Assembly: GCA_008694505.1 (NCBI GenBank)
Contig: VZDJ01000046.1
Span: 402,489-466,488 of the forward strand
Origin: Cyanoderma ruficeps
Lineage: Eukaryota > Chordata > Aves > Passeriformes > Timaliidae
Direction of reading: 5' to 3'
DNA: 64,000 nucleotides
A program made the position numbers and the translations under genes. Of this stretch, positions 10,831 to 22,520 are shown in pieces. The number at the start of each line of letters is the position of its first letter. Positions within the stretch are counted from its first letter, which is position 1. A model generated the notes under the pieces. That model saw only the letters and a list, made by a program, of their open reading frames with translations, ran no database searches and had not been told where the DNA came from.

Positions 10831-12361
10831 GTCCAAAAAAACAGAGGGAGAAACTTTTAAGTGAAAAAAGAAGGTTTTTTTTCTCCCTTTTTTTCCTTTT
10901 CCCCCTGGAAGAAAGGAAAGAAGCCCTCAGGGAATTTGGAAAGCTGTGTCCTAGTGGGCGATCCTTTGCCCTGGGGGTATCACTTGCCGCAAGGCTGAGC
11001 CAGGAACCAGCAGCTCCTGGGGAGGAGGAGGAGGAGGAAAAAGATTTACAGGGCACTGTGGGGAACAGCACCCGAAGGATTTACAGCACCGGGGCAGGGC
11101 AGAGATGCTGCAGGGATATAAAACACGGCGGAATGAGACAGCGGCAGAGCCCCGCAACTCTCGGAGCTCTCGTTCATCACACAGGTCCCTGACAAGGGCT
11201 GGGATGGGGAGGGTCTCCGTGGGGTTTCAGGGGCTGCCCGGGGGGGACGGGCAGGTCTGAAGGAACGAGCTGTGGCCTCCAGGTGTCAGCATGAGAAAGT
11301 GCTTGGCTTCCCCAAGGCACCACTAATCCAGGGACTCCTCTGGCATGCGGGGATATTTTTAAACGTCTTGCAGCTCTGGCCGGACCTCTTGGGTTTCATA
11401 AGGACTTTCCTTGTTTCCACCAGCCGGTGACAGTGCATTAGTTAAGCCCTGGTGCTTCTGAATTACTCCTCCTCACTAATTAGCCCTGCGAGCCTCTGCT
11501 CTTATCTTTAAAGGCTTCACGCCCTGGCTTGCCCAGGTCCAGGCCCATTGCTGAGTGTGGGACTTTCTGGAAGTCTCTAAAGCCCTGGCGACCCTCACAT
11601 GCTCTCTGTAAAATGCTGCTGCAGCCTGGAAATAACCGGATTTTACTGGGAGGGTGGAAGAAACTGGACTGTGTGTGGTAGTACAAAGAAAATAAATAAA
11701 AATATCGCCTTCTCCTCCGACTTCTGGCCGTCTCCACCTGAGCTGCTGGGAAGAGGTGTGGGAATCACCCGCTGCTCACATCCCTGGCAGAGACAGGACA
11801 CAGCCATTTGCAGGTTTTGCCCTGTACCGTGACAGGGTTCCCCCTTGCTCCCTCTAACAGGACAGCACAGGACAATCTGGTTTGCCTCATTTTCTTTTTT
11901 AAAAAAGGCATTTTCTCTACTTCTTCCCTGACAGACTGGCGTGATAAATACGAGAAATTAATAGGAAGTAAAAAAATAAAACAATGACGAAAGAAGGAAC
12001 ATCTTTGAGAGCTTCCCAACCCTCTCCTCCAGCAGCAGCTCAATTTCCAGCAGAAATGGGGAGAAAATGTAGCTGCTGGCTGCAGAGACCTGCACAAACA
12101 CCTCCAGCCCCCAAGGAGAGCAGCCAGGGCCAGCAGTGGGAAGCAGGAAGGGCAAACCCCATAAATTACCCCCATTAGCACATTCTTTGCCTGCCCTGCA
12201 CTTCCAGGGATGAGCTCCAGCCTTCCACAGAGCTCTCCGTGGACCTCAGGGGAAGCACCACAGCAGAACACGGCCCAGACTGGCCACCAGGGCAGGAGGG
12301 GAGCACAGATGTAGTGGTTTCAAGTATTTCTGTTTCCCGAATTATCTGTGGCGGTTTGAGT

Positions 12362-13736
12362 GTCCACTAGAATTATTAACTTTTTTCCTGTTGTGAGACA
12401 GTATTAAGAGAAGAATCACAGGTGTATCATTTTTCTATCGGCTTTACCAGATGTCAATATTCAAACCTAGTCACTGACTAGTTTTGCTACAACTTTCTTG
12501 AGAAGGTCACTCAGTGTCTACTAGAATTATGCACTTTTTTCCTGTTGTGAGACAGTATTAGGAGAATAATCAAAGGTGTATCATTTTTCTATTGGCTTTG
12601 CCAGATGTCAATATTCAAACCTAGTCACTGACTGGTTTTGCAATAACTTTCTGGAGAAGGTCACTGTCTATTAGAATTATCTACTTTTTTCTTGCTGTGA
12701 CACAGGATTAGGAGAAGAATCAAAGGTATATCATTTTTCTATCGGCTTTACCAGATGTCAATATTCAAACCTAGTCACTGATTGGTTTTGCTACAACTTT
12801 CTTGAGAAGGTCACGGAGTGTGTACTAGAATTATCCACTTTTTTCCTGCTGTGAGATAAGATTAGGATAAAAGTAAAGGTGTAGCATCTTTCTATTGGCT
12901 TTGCCAGACGTCAATATTCAAACCTAGTCGCTGACTGGTTTTGCTACAACCTTCTGGAGAAGGTCACCGAGTATCTATTAGAATTATCTACTTTTTTCCT
13001 GTTGTGAGACAATATTAAGAGAAGAATCAAAGGTGTAGCATCTTTCTATTGGCTTTGCCAGATGTCAATATTCAAAACTAGTCCCTGACTAGTTTTTGCT
13101 GTAACTTTCTGGAGAAGACCACTCAGTGTCTACTAGAATTATCCACTTTTTTCCTGTTGTGAGACAGTATTAAGAGAAGAATCAAAGGTGTATCATTTTT
13201 CTACTGGCTTTACCAGATGTCAATATTCAAACCTAGTCGCTGACTAGTTTTGCTACAACTTTCTTGAGAAGGTTACTCGGTGTCTACTAGAATTATTAAC
13301 TTTTTTTCTGCTGTGAGATAAGATTAAGATAAAAGTAAAGGTGTAGCATCTTTCCATTGGCTTTGCGAGATTTCAAAATTCAAAACTAGTCACTGACTGG
13401 TTTTGCTACAACTTTCTTGAGAAGGTCACCAAGTGTCTATTAGAATTATCCACTTTTTTCCTGCTGTGAGACAGTATTAGGAGAATAATCAAAGGTGTAT
13501 CATTTTTCTATTGGCTTTGCCAGATGTCAATATTCAAACCTAGTCACTGACTAGTTTTGTTATAACTTTCTGGAGAAGGTCACTCAGTGTCTACTAGAAT
13601 TATTTACTATTTTCCTGCTGTGAGATAGTACTAAGAGAATAATCAAAGGTGTATCATTTTTCTACTGGCTTTACCAGATGTCAATATTCAAACCTATTCA
13701 CTGACTGGTCTTGCTACAACTTTCTTGAAGAAGTCA
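12362..13736 (+). repeat. 154-bp tandem repeat array, about 9 copies
   Basis: The marker ATGTCAATATTCAAA recurs at 12451, 12605, 12755, 12908, 13062, 13217, 13370 (variant), 13524 and 13678, spacings of 150-155 bases. Each unit has CTAGAATTATCCACTTTTTT, GTGAGACAGTATTA, TATTGGCTTTGCCAGA and GAGAAGGTCAC. Variants alternate (for example GTGAGATAAGATTA), suggesting higher-order exchange. No open frame crosses units. Confidence 0.95.
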
Positions 13737-13755
13737 CTTCTGTGCAAAACCAGCA

Positions 13756-13998
13756 GTGCAGAGAATCCTCAGAGTGGGAATACTTTTAATAACACAGGGA
13801 ATTTTGGCTGCTGTTTGTGTGGAAATATTAAAGGCAATAAGGCTCTCAGAAAGCTGTGAAAGCAGGCCCCAGAAACAGGAAGAGCAGAAGAATGCAGAAT
13901 TAGCTGCAACTGCAAAGCTTGAAAGTAGGAAAAGTCACAATAGTACAGCAAGCAAGCAGATGAAACAACAGTCTGGGTCTGGGGTTTGGCTAGGATAG
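13756..13998 (+). other. Unrecognised 80-codon frame between array and LTR-like sequence
   Basis: This open frame starts just after the 154-bp array and stops where LTR-like sequence begins (GGCTAGGATAGATTTTAGG). Residues about 4-26 are hydrophobic, followed by a polar tail rich in lysine, glutamate and serine. A short membrane segment and tail just before an LTR would fit a relic of a retroviral internal region, but I recognise no family and a chance frame is equally possible. Confidence 0.25.
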
Positions 13999-14620
13999 AT
14001 TTTAGGACTGCAGAAAAATACGCTTAGCAAGATAGCAGAAAATTTTGAGCTTAATAATGGAATATTGTTTATTGTTAATAGAAAGCATAAAAGCAAGCAT
14101 TGTTTGAAGCAGGTGTACGTGTGCTTTCAGTGATTGGTTAGAAAAATATGGTATTATTATATATAATAATTGTATATCTATAATATATATATAATTATAT
14201 TAATACAGCAATATTAGCTATTGGCTGGAAAACTTTTAAAAATGCCCTGTAACAAAGAAATCTCTGGCAAGACGTGAGCTGTTGCCATCTTGCAATTGTC
14301 TCAAATCCCGTTACGAGATGGATAAAATAAAAGTTGGAGGAACTTTGAGGATAAAATAAAATAAAATAAAATAAAATAAAATAAAATAAAATAAAAGTTT
14401 CAGGAATGTCTAGCAGTAGTCCCATCCCGTTCATGCACAAAGCTCCAACGCAGCTGTTGGCAAGATGTGAGCTGTTGCCATCTCTCGTCTCACCCTGTGC
14501 TGAGGCTGATGTTGTAATAAAAGCTCGAGGAACATCTCCCAGCAGTCCCATCCCGTTATTTGGAAATACTGAGACCCAACACCCCCCGCTGGAATTCTGC
14601 AAATTTGGTTTTTAGGATTT
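13985..14620 (+). mobile_element. LTR-like fragments, two copies
   Basis: Two segments share GGCAAGAYGTGAGCTGTTGC followed by CATCT, starting at about 14265 and 14458. Each leads to an AATAAAAG signal and an AGGAAC segment, as in an LTR R/U5 region. An upstream part (13995-14130) has AGCATAAAAGCAAGC, possibly a TATA-like element. An AT-only tract lies at about 14150-14205. Boundaries are unclear. Confidence 0.45.
14349..14397 (+). repeat. (ATAAA)n microsatellite
   Basis: About nine perfect pentanucleotide units inside one of the LTR-like fragments, apparently expanded from its ATAAAATAAAAG polyadenylation region. Confidence 0.95.
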
Positions 14621-16975
14621 TAGTGTGTAGTAATAAAAGTGGGGCAAGATGGAGACTTTAGGGCGGAGGTCAGTTGTTCTTTTGTCACCTTCTTCTTTCT
14701 TCTTCTCCATGGCTTTGGGTGGTTTTCTCTAACTGGTTATTTATCCATATATTTATTTATATATTTCTGTAATTGGTTGATGGAGCCCGCGTTGCGGACT
14801 CCAAGCGGTCGGTTATTGGGTTTAAAGTAAAAATAATTTGGGTGGTGTTTCACAATTGGATGGATTGTCCTTGAAATAACTGGTTATTTATCCATATATT
14901 TATTTATATATTTCTGTAATTGGTCAATAAAGCCCGCACTGAGGACTCCAAGTGGTTGGTTATTGGGTTTAAAGTAAAAATAATTTGGGTGGCGTTTCCC
15001 AATTGGATGAATTGTCCTTGAAAAGACCTTGTGGAGACAGAGAGGCACCTCCATTTTCGCCTCCGTTTTCTAACTCGCTAATAAGAACTCATGGCTTGTG
15101 AGACTGTAATACAGGTAAGAAATAATAAACACCAAACACGAAACCACAAGTCCCACGTATTAACCCTGGCTCTAACACGAAGAAGAAAAGGAGATAATGT
15201 CTTGGGTCATGTAACCAAAAAAAAAGTTAATGGGCCATTAAAGCTCACCAATGACAGGACACATTACATCATCCCATTGGGAGATGCACCACCCAGAGGA
15301 GGAGGAGCCAAACCATTTCCACCCAGATAAAAAGGAGCCACAAGTGTCATCAGACATCCAGTGTTCCCACGGGACTCCAGAAGGAAGACTGGATCCATCT
15401 CTGGACCCTTTTCCTCTACAGGACCATCTCTACTTCCAACACAACCACATCTGCTGCTCCAGTTTACTTTTGGACTGTTTCCAGCACCCTGACCAACAGG
15501 GTGTCAGGTTGTGTTCTGACTCTGTCAGTGGTCTTTTGTATTATTGCATTTATTTTATTTTACTTTTTTTTTTCTTCCTATTAAATTGTATTTCTGACTT
15601 GGAGTGTCTCACTGGTTTTTTTTGCTTTCAAACCACTACACAAGTAAAAACAATTTGGGTGGCGTTTCACAATTGGACGGATTGTCCTTGAAATAACTGG
15701 TTATTTATCCGTATATTTATTGATATATTTCTGTAATTGGTTGATGGAGCGTGCGTTGCGGACTCCAAGCGGTTGGTTATTGGGTTTAAAGTAAAAATAA
15801 TTTGGGTGGCGTTTCACAATTGGACGGATTGTCCTTGAAATAACTGGTTATTTATCCGTATATTTATTGATATATTTCTGTAATTGGTTGATGGAGCGCG
15901 TGTTGCGGACTCCAAGCGGTCGGTTATTGGGTTTAAAGTAAAAATAATTTGGGTGGCGTTTCACAATTGGACGGATTGTTCTTGAAAAGACCTTGTGGAG
16001 ACAGAGAGGCGCCTCCATTTTTGCCTCCATTTTCTAACTCGTTAATAAGAACTCATGGCTTGTGAGACTGTAATACCAAACACGAAACCACAAGTCCCAC
16101 GTATTAACCCTGGCTCTAACACGAAGAAGAAAAGGAGATAATGTCTTGGGTTATGTAATCAAAAAAAAAGTTAATGGGCCATTAAAGCTCACCAATGACA
16201 TGGCACATTACATCATCCCATTGGGAGATGCTCCACCCAGGGAGGAGGAGCCAAACCACTTCCACCCGGATAAAAAGGAGCCACAAGTGTCACCAGACAT
16301 CCAGTGTTCCCACGGGACTCCAGAAGGAAGACTGGATCCATCTCTGGACCCTTTTCCTCTACAGGATCATCTCTACTTCCAACACAACCACATCTGCTGC
16401 TCCAGGAGGGTTTACTTTTGGATTGCTTCTGACACCCTGACCAACAGGGTGTCAGGTTGTGTTCTGACTCTGTCAGCAGTCTTTTGTGTTATTGCATTTA
16501 TTTTATTCTACTTTTTTTTTCTTTTTTTTTTCTTCCTATTAAATTGTATTTCTGACTTGGAGTGTCTCACTGGTTTTTTTGCTTTCAAACCACTACACAA
16601 GTAAAAACAATTTGGGTGGCGTTTCACAATTGGACAGATTGTCCTTGAAATAACTGGTTATTTATCCATATATTTATTTATATATTTCTGTAATTGGTTG
16701 ATGGAGCCCGCATTGAGGACTCTAAGTGGTTGGTTATTGGGTTTAAAGTAAAAATAATTTGGGTGGCGTTTCACAATTGGACGGACTGTCCTTGAAAAGA
16801 CCTTGTGGAGATAGAAAGGCACTTCCATTTTCACCTGCATTTTCTAACTCGCTAGTTAGAGCTCACGGCTCGTGAGACTGTAACACAGACAAGAAACAAT
16901 AAACACCGAGCGCGAAACCGCGACTCCCGCACGTTAATCCCGGCTCCAACACGGAGAAGAAAACAGAAAATGAGA
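14600..16975 (+). mobile_element. Duplicated LTR block, family X with 147-bp subrepeats
   Basis: A 147-base monomer (starting AACTGGTTATTTATCC) occurs at 14731, 14878, 15695, 15842 and 16652. A tail segment (AAAAGACCTTGTGGAGA ... TTGTGAGACTGTAA, then AATAAACACC in two of three copies) follows at 15021, 15985 and 16795. Both match the family X LTR of 7471-8003, inverted. Between tails lie two copies (about 15199-15640 and 16142-16597) of another LTR-like unit with a GATAAAAAGG box, a TATTAAATTG signal and an ACTACA end. The whole looks like a nested LTR block duplicated with a period of about 964 bases. The last tail ends 30-45 bases from the exon 2 donor. Confidence 0.75.
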
Positions 16976-17005
16976 TAAGAAACCCAACAGCCACCCCGGA
17001 CTCAC

Positions 17006-17265
17006 CTCTCTTGAGGAGGCTGGCGCGGTAGCGGCCCTCCAGGGTGCAGTTCCAGCGCTCGAAGCGGAACTGGTACTGGCACTCCAGGGCGCTCATGCTG
17101 ATGGCCTCCATCAGGGTCTCGGCCACGCCGGGGTCTCGCCGGCACATGCGGCGCTGCTTCTTCTCCAGCTTCAGGCGGTCACACACCTTGTAGTGGGCCT
17201 TGGCGGCTGCCTCCTCCATTTCCGAGGTCAGAGGGAGGATGGTCAGGGGTTCGTTGCCCGTCAGC
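17006..17265 (-). CDS. WNT9A: WNT9A coding exon 2
   Basis: Second coding exon, encoding residues 32-119 with split codons at both ends. The acceptor reads TTTCTCTTCAG|GCTGAC and the donor AGAG|GTGAGT, both near consensus. The 260 bases join exon 1 in phase 2 and leave phase 1, matching exon 3. The product begins [13 protein letters not shown], then has the Wnt N-terminal helical region with conserved cysteines at about 60, 73, 94 and 105. It includes the segment [20 protein letters not shown] and the Wnt signature FRFERWNCT, where NCT at residues 104-106 is an N-glycosylation sequon. It ends [11 protein letters not shown]. The sequence differs from the mammalian protein mainly by conservative changes near residues 46-54. 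A repeat-derived block ends about 30-45 bases beyond the donor. Confidence 0.96.
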
Positions 17266-17444
17266 CTGAAGAGAAACGAGAGGGGCACCGCAGTGAGGGC
17301 GGGGAATGCGGATGCCGAGTGCAAGAAATCAGGCAGCGGCGCCGTGCCTGCGGGAAACTGAGTCACGCAGATTTCTCGTATTGGCCTGAGATACTGCGGC
17401 CTAAGGAATTGGAAGGAGGAATTTAAACAGTCCTTGGAGACCGG

Positions 17445-17672
17445 GTAAAACAATCCTGGCAGGTGTTGTTTGCCTCCCTGCTGTTTACTTGCAAGAAATG
17501 ATTGAGGGTGTGTTGCTCCTAACTGTCCAGTGATGGTGATGTATTGGTTTGCTGCCCAATGAAGTTTTACTCCATTGGAACTGTCTATAAAAGAAGATTT
17601 CAAAGAGTAAAGATTGCTCTCACTTGCTAATAAGCCTGAGAGTCTGTGTGTCATTTCCTACAGACGTTCCTA
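17445..17672 (+). mobile_element. LTR-like sequence
   Basis: Contains CTGTCTATAAAAGAAG (TATA-like, about 17583-17594) followed at LTR-like distance by TGCTAATAAGCC and GTCTGTGTGTCATTTCCTAC, resembling the 3' part of an avian LTR. No primer binding site or repeated termini are clear. It lies about 180 bases from exon 2. Confidence 0.4.
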
Positions 17673-18059
17673 ATCAGAACGAGAGGAGAGAACAAAAATT
17701 GTTGGAGGAAATCCTCCCCCATGAGGGTGGTGAGGCTGTGGTGCAGGTTGTGTAGAGAGCCTGTGGTTGCAGCATCCCTGGAAGTGTTGGATTATCCCTT
17801 TTTCTGACCCAGGGATGGGGCAACTCAGAGGCATTTTAAAAACTTTAATTCCATTTTCAGTCTCATGTGAAGGGTGACACAATACAGATGTTATAATTCA
17901 CGCCATCACATTCAGAAGCCAAACTATTTCCTAATTACAGCCCATTATAAGCGTTTCTTGGCCTTTCAGCTTTTGCCGCACAATGCTGTTAATGCCTTAA
18001 AGCCAATCATCTAAAATTACCCCTCGTGGGTCCTACCACAATGCAAAACTGATCTAGTG

Positions 18060-18146
18060 AGTGGCATCCCCACCCAGGGCCAGGGCTTGGACCTACAGAT
18101 GGTTTTTAAGGTCCTTCCAAACTAAACCACTCTGGGATTGTGTGAA
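18060..18146 (+). mobile_element. CR1 LINE 3'-end remnant
   Basis: The last part of a CR1: GGTTTTTAAGGTCCTTCCAA, then CTCTGGGATTGTGTGA. It directly precedes the duplicated segment at 18207. Confidence 0.65.
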
Positions 18147-18206
18147 ATACAGCCTGTGACAGAAATGGTGTTCTATGAAATACAGCCACTTATAGAAAAT
18201 ATGCAC

Positions 18207-18638
18207 AGAGAAATCCATGCTCTCAGGCTCAGGGTGAGATGGGTGAGGTGTCCTGTGCAGGGCCATGAGTTGGACTCAATCCTGGCAGGTCCCTTCCCAC
18301 TCAAGATATTCCACGATTTTTAATCTAAAATTGGGCCTAAAATGACATAGAAAAAAAAGGACATTTCTAGGTACCACTTATAGAAAATACGCATAGTCCT
18401 CCCTGACTTGCTTTTGAGCAGTTCCTGGTGGGATTCAGGGCCAGGAAAGGACCGTGAATGTCATGGATCACACGACAGAACACAGCAAAAGAATTTATAC
18501 AGGATTTTCAAGCCAGGAGACCAAGGGAAGTGGCCCAGGTGCTCAGTGGTCTGAGTCTCCTGAGACAAACTTGAGCCCCATGGAAACTCTGTTCCATCTG
18601 CTCCTTCCACAAATCCCAAATTCCTAGAAGCCAAGACA
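18207..18638 (+). repeat. Direct duplication, copy 1 (includes a CR1 end)
   Basis: About 430 bases from AGAGAAATCCATGCTCTCAGG to near CCAAGACA recur almost unchanged at 26932-27328. The first third is a CR1 3' end (GGCAGGTCCCTTCCCACTCA). The rest (AAAATTGGGCCTAAAATGAC ... GGAAACTCTGTTCCATCTGC) is not CR1. This copy keeps about 36 bases near 18453-18490 that the other lacks. Confidence 0.9.
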
Positions 18639-20079
18639 CAGCCTGGATTAGAAATGGGGTCAGTGGTGGGATCAGGATCTCCTGGCTGAGCACCCCTGTG
18701 GACTTGATTTTACAGTGAGGCTCCTCACAGTGTGTGAGCAAGGTGGCAGCAGGAAAAAGGCAAGAGGAAATACTTGGATTTATTCTCCCTACCAGCTCTC
18801 ACAGAGCTTGTCTGGACATAAACCCTCGGCCTCCTCCGCCACAGGACTCTGTTTAAAACTGAGAGTGGAAAGAAATCGTTTCAGGTGCCTCGCTGCATGA
18901 ATTTGGGGAACTGGCAAATATACACCAGCACCACTGTCACTGTCCTGGTCATAAACAAAACAATCATTTCAGCACATCAAGCAGAGCCAGCACCCAGCTT
19001 GGGAAGGGACAGAGGATGATTTGTCCCATCAAAGCCCACGAGACACCCTGAGAAAGCACCAAAGCCACCCTGCCCTCGGCAGAAGAGATCCTGACATAAA
19101 ACCCAGCGAGCCACAGCCCGAGGCTGGAGAGCAGGATACACTTTCCAGGAGATGCTGCCAAAAGCTTTTACAAGACAGAACAAGCTCAAAACCTAAAAAA
19201 AACCCCAAAAAAACACATAACCCAAAGAAACGTGTCCCTTTGCCTCGTCCCCTCCCTCCCCTGCCTCCTCCCAGCACAAGGCCCTTGACTCTACAGTGGG
19301 CAACGAAAGATGCCAGCGGACTGTTCCCGGTGTCAAGTGACGAGCTGCTGGAAAAGGACCAGGCTGGCATCGGCGCCAGGGAGCAGAGAGGCTGCAGGAA
19401 CATCTGCTGGGCTCAGGAGAGCTTTGTTGGCCGGGCTGCTGTACCCCAGTGTCCGGCCAGGTGCCAGTCCACACGGCCAGTGGGAATCACTCTCCGGGCT
19501 CGCAGAGGACATGGAGACACATTCCCCCGGCCAGAAAGGACGAGTGGCTGAAATCCAGAACTGGAAACATGCTGGAATGTTGCAGTCCTGCAACTGGGGA
19601 GCACAGGGGTGGGCTGGGGGCTCGGATGTCTCCAGTGCTGCAGGAGCACTGGGAAAAATGGGGTGATGGGAATGGGAGGGGAGCACTCCCTCACCCCCTT
19701 TACTGAGATCCTGGAAACCCTTTAAAGCCCTGCTTGTCCTGCCTGAGCGGTGATTTGCCGTTTTTAATGAGTATTTCTCTCTAATCAGTGGGATGCATCC
19801 TGCCAGCAGCACAGTTCCTGAGGGCAGCACTCAGGATGCTTTAACTCCCAAACCTTGGTGCACAATCGGCGTAAAACCCAGACCTGAGTCCCAGCCAGGG
19901 ACATCCAGTACAGATCCAATCATTCCTGAGGCATTGATGAGGTGATTTAATATCAGATATCTCAGGGAGGGAGTAAAAATGACTGAAGCGGGGTTTTTAG
20001 AACAAAGATGGGCGGGAAAATGTTCTCCTTCAGTTACATTCAAAGGTGTTGATATCTCCAGAAAATATTTATTAAAATT

Positions 20080-20475
20080 ATCCCTGCAGTGATAAAAGCA
20101 CAGAGTCATTTGTGGGAAACACGGAAAAGTATCTTCCCTCAACTTTTGCTCCCCCCAAAATAATAATGATTTAAAAAAATGTGCAGCGATGAAAGCACAG
20201 AGTCATTTGTGGGAAACATGGAAAAGTATCTTCCCCCAAGTTTTGCTCCCCCCAAAATAATAATGATTAAAAAAAATGTGCAGTGATAAAAGCACAGAGT
20301 GATTTGTGAGGAACATGGAAAAATATCTTCCCTCAAGTTTTGCTCCCCCGAAAATAATAATAATTTTAAAAAAATGTGCAGTGATAAAAGCACAGAGTGG
20401 TTTGTGGGGAACATGGAAAAATAGCTTCCCTCAAGTCTTGCTCCCCCCAAAATAATAATAATTAAAAAAAAAATC
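20080..20475 (+). repeat. 97-bp tandem repeat, 4 copies
   Basis: AAGCACAGAGT recurs at 20096, 20193, 20290 and 20389 (spacing 97-99). Units share CATTTGTGGGAAACATGGAA and TTTTGCTCCCCCCAAAATAA. A translated frame across the array repeats every 97 bases in shifting frame and is not a gene. Confidence 0.92.
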
Positions 20476-21247
20476 TGAAAGGCCAAACAGCAAGGTCTAT
20501 TTGAAGCATCTTTTAACCTTTTCATTTTTTGGACTGTCCCAGCTGCTCCCCAAGGAGAGAGAGGGGACATCACCCAGCCCTGGGGCCTCGTTAGTCAAAG
20601 CTCCCACCAGGCTCATTCATGAGAGAGGTGCCTCAGCCTGGAGCAAAGATCTGGAACAAAATCTCCAGGACGTTCATTCCTGGCTTTCATGGGACTCTAA
20701 AGGTTCATTCCTGCAAACTTTCACGGTTGGCACAAGACCCTCAGCTGGCAAAGGGGAATGAGGGAGGCATCAAAGCATTTCCTAAGCTCCCTCTCCCCCG
20801 TTTTGTCTTTCCAGCTGAGCAGGGGATTGTCCACCTCAATGGTCTGGAAAACAGCTCCAAGGATCCTGCAGCAGATGGCTCTTGGGGCGAGGAGGGATAC
20901 GGGAATTGATCCTACAGCCAAAATTTCTGCAGAGCAATTGGTGATTTCCACCCACTTCCCACCTTTCCCCCTCAGGTGCTTGGCTTTGGGATACTTCAAA
21001 CTACAGATTCCAAAACTTGCTGAGAGCAATCGTGCGGATCTCCAATGGAAATCACCTAAACACGCACGGAATAAAGATCCAGGGACTGGCAGATGGTAGG
21101 AAATGGGATTCATGGCGCCACAACTGGAAGAACAACCCCTGTAACGCCGTGAGGAACACAGACCCGCCCATCCCTTGCCTGCATTATGGCTCAGAAGCAT
21201 CCCTGGAGCAAGGCAAGGAGTAAATTGAGGAGGAAAAGGGTTTTTCA

Positions 21248-21710
21248 CAAAATCACAGAATGTGGAGGTTGGAAGAGACCTTCAAGATCATCCAGTCCAA
21301 CCCAGCCCTAAGACCTCAACTAGATCACGGTGTCAAGTGCAACATCCAGTCTCTTTTTAAACACATCCAGGGATGGTGAATCCACCACCTCCCTGGGCAG
21401 ACTATTCCAGTATTTAATCACTCTTCCAGTGAAAAACTTCTTCCTAATATCCAACCTGTATTTCCCCTGACGCAGCTCAAGACTGTGTCCTCTCCTTCTG
21501 TCAGTTGCTGCCTGGAGAAAGAGACCAACTCCCAGCTGTCTACAACTACCCTTCAGGAAGTTGTAGAGAGTGATCAGGTCACCTCTGAGTCTCCTTTTCT
21601 CCAGGCTAAACAACCCCAGCTCCCTCAGACATTCTTCATATGGCTTGTTTTCCAAGCTCTTCATCAGCTTGGTTGCCCTCCTCATTTTTCCTCGCCAGCA
21701 AGAAGAAACT
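21248..21710 (-). mobile_element. CR1 LINE with reverse-transcriptase C-terminal remnant
   Basis: The 3' end lies at about 21250 (plus strand: ACAGAATGTGGAGGTTGGAA). On the minus strand an open frame between about 21700 and 21320 encodes the end of CR1 ORF2, with segments such as [16 protein letters not shown] and [18 protein letters not shown]. It is the longest CR1 in the window and belongs to the same subfamily as 30538-30765. It is 5'-truncated and so inactive. It ends near a CA microsatellite. Confidence 0.9.
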
Positions 21711-21732
21711 CTACCAGGTGAAGAGCAGAAGC

Positions 21733-21734
<2 letters not shown>

Positions 21735-21769
<35 letters not shown>
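21735..21769 (+). repeat. (CA)n microsatellite
   Basis: About 17 uninterrupted CA dinucleotides at the truncated 5' side of the CR1 at 21248-21710. Confidence 0.95.
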
Positions 21770-21770
<1 letters not shown>

Positions 21771-22224
21771 AACAGGGACCCACCCTCACGTTTTCCCTCC
21801 CCGGGGGCCCTCAGCACATTCCAGAGGCCCTGGGAGCAGGAGGGGGGAGTGAGGTGGCACTTTGCAGAGCTGTGGCATCAATAACAAAGCCCGGGCAGAG
21901 CCAGGGAGAGCTGCCCCACCTGACAGGCTGCTGCTGCTGCACGGAACCTTCCTAATCCCATAAAGCCCTTTTATGCAACCTCGGCTGAGCGAGGTCCTGT
22001 GAGGCAACGGTGTCAGTCGGACGTTTTCTCAGCTCCCCACAAAGGCCAAGCTTGTTCTTGCCAAGGAAATGTTTCAGGGGAGAGGTGCACGCGTGTTTTT
22101 GGTTTTTTACACACCCAACCCACGACTGTTACGATTGAACTTCCAGCCAGAACCCTGGGATTGTGTTGTTTTGCTCCAGTTACACCTGAGCGTCCACTCA
22201 GTGGACACCTCTAAGTGGGAAAAG

Positions 22225-22520
22225 GTTGAAACTGGGTGAATCTTTAAGGTTCCTTCTAAGTCACACTGTTTTAAGGCAGATCCCAAGAATCCAAAGGATT
22301 GTGTGTGTGTCCACCAGGCACCTGGAGAGAGAGCAAACAGCTCCTTGCACACAATCCAGGGAGGTTTACCTCTCCGGAGATTAGCTCCGGCCTCTCTGGG
22401 AGCAACATCAACCTCCAAAATCGAGAGACCGTTTACAGAACTCAGGATTTTGAGCTTCTGCTTCAGAATTTTGCACTTTGGTGAACCTCGTGGGTCCCTT
22501 CCAACTCACAGGATATTCTG
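22225..22520 (+). mobile_element. Two short CR1 3'-end remnants
   Basis: Fragments at about 22225-22275 (TCTTTAAGGTTCCTTCTAAG) and 22480-22520 (GTGGGTCCCTTCCAACTCAC, then AGGATATTCTGTG) each match only the terminal bases of CR1 in sense orientation. The 200 bases between them show nothing recognised. Confidence 0.5.

Larger units (their letters stand above)
6848..17005 (-). other. WNT9A intron 2, largely repeat-derived
   Basis: Roughly 10.2 kb between exons 3 and 2. Most identifiable sequence is repetitive: an 80-bp array beside exon 3, an LTR at 7471-8003, a further LTR with primer binding site at 8282-8634, CR1 pieces, the 154-bp array at 12362-13736, and an LTR block from about 13985 to 16975. 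Single-copy stretches remain at about 8860-10120 and 10240-12340. In the latter, 10560-10830 is AT-rich and resembles the candidate regulatory islands elsewhere. Confidence 0.85.

Noticed and set aside
17266..17654. Open frame continuing upstream of WNT9A exon 2
   Set aside because: A consensus acceptor at 17266-17268 and exact joining to exon 1 show that the upstream part is intron.
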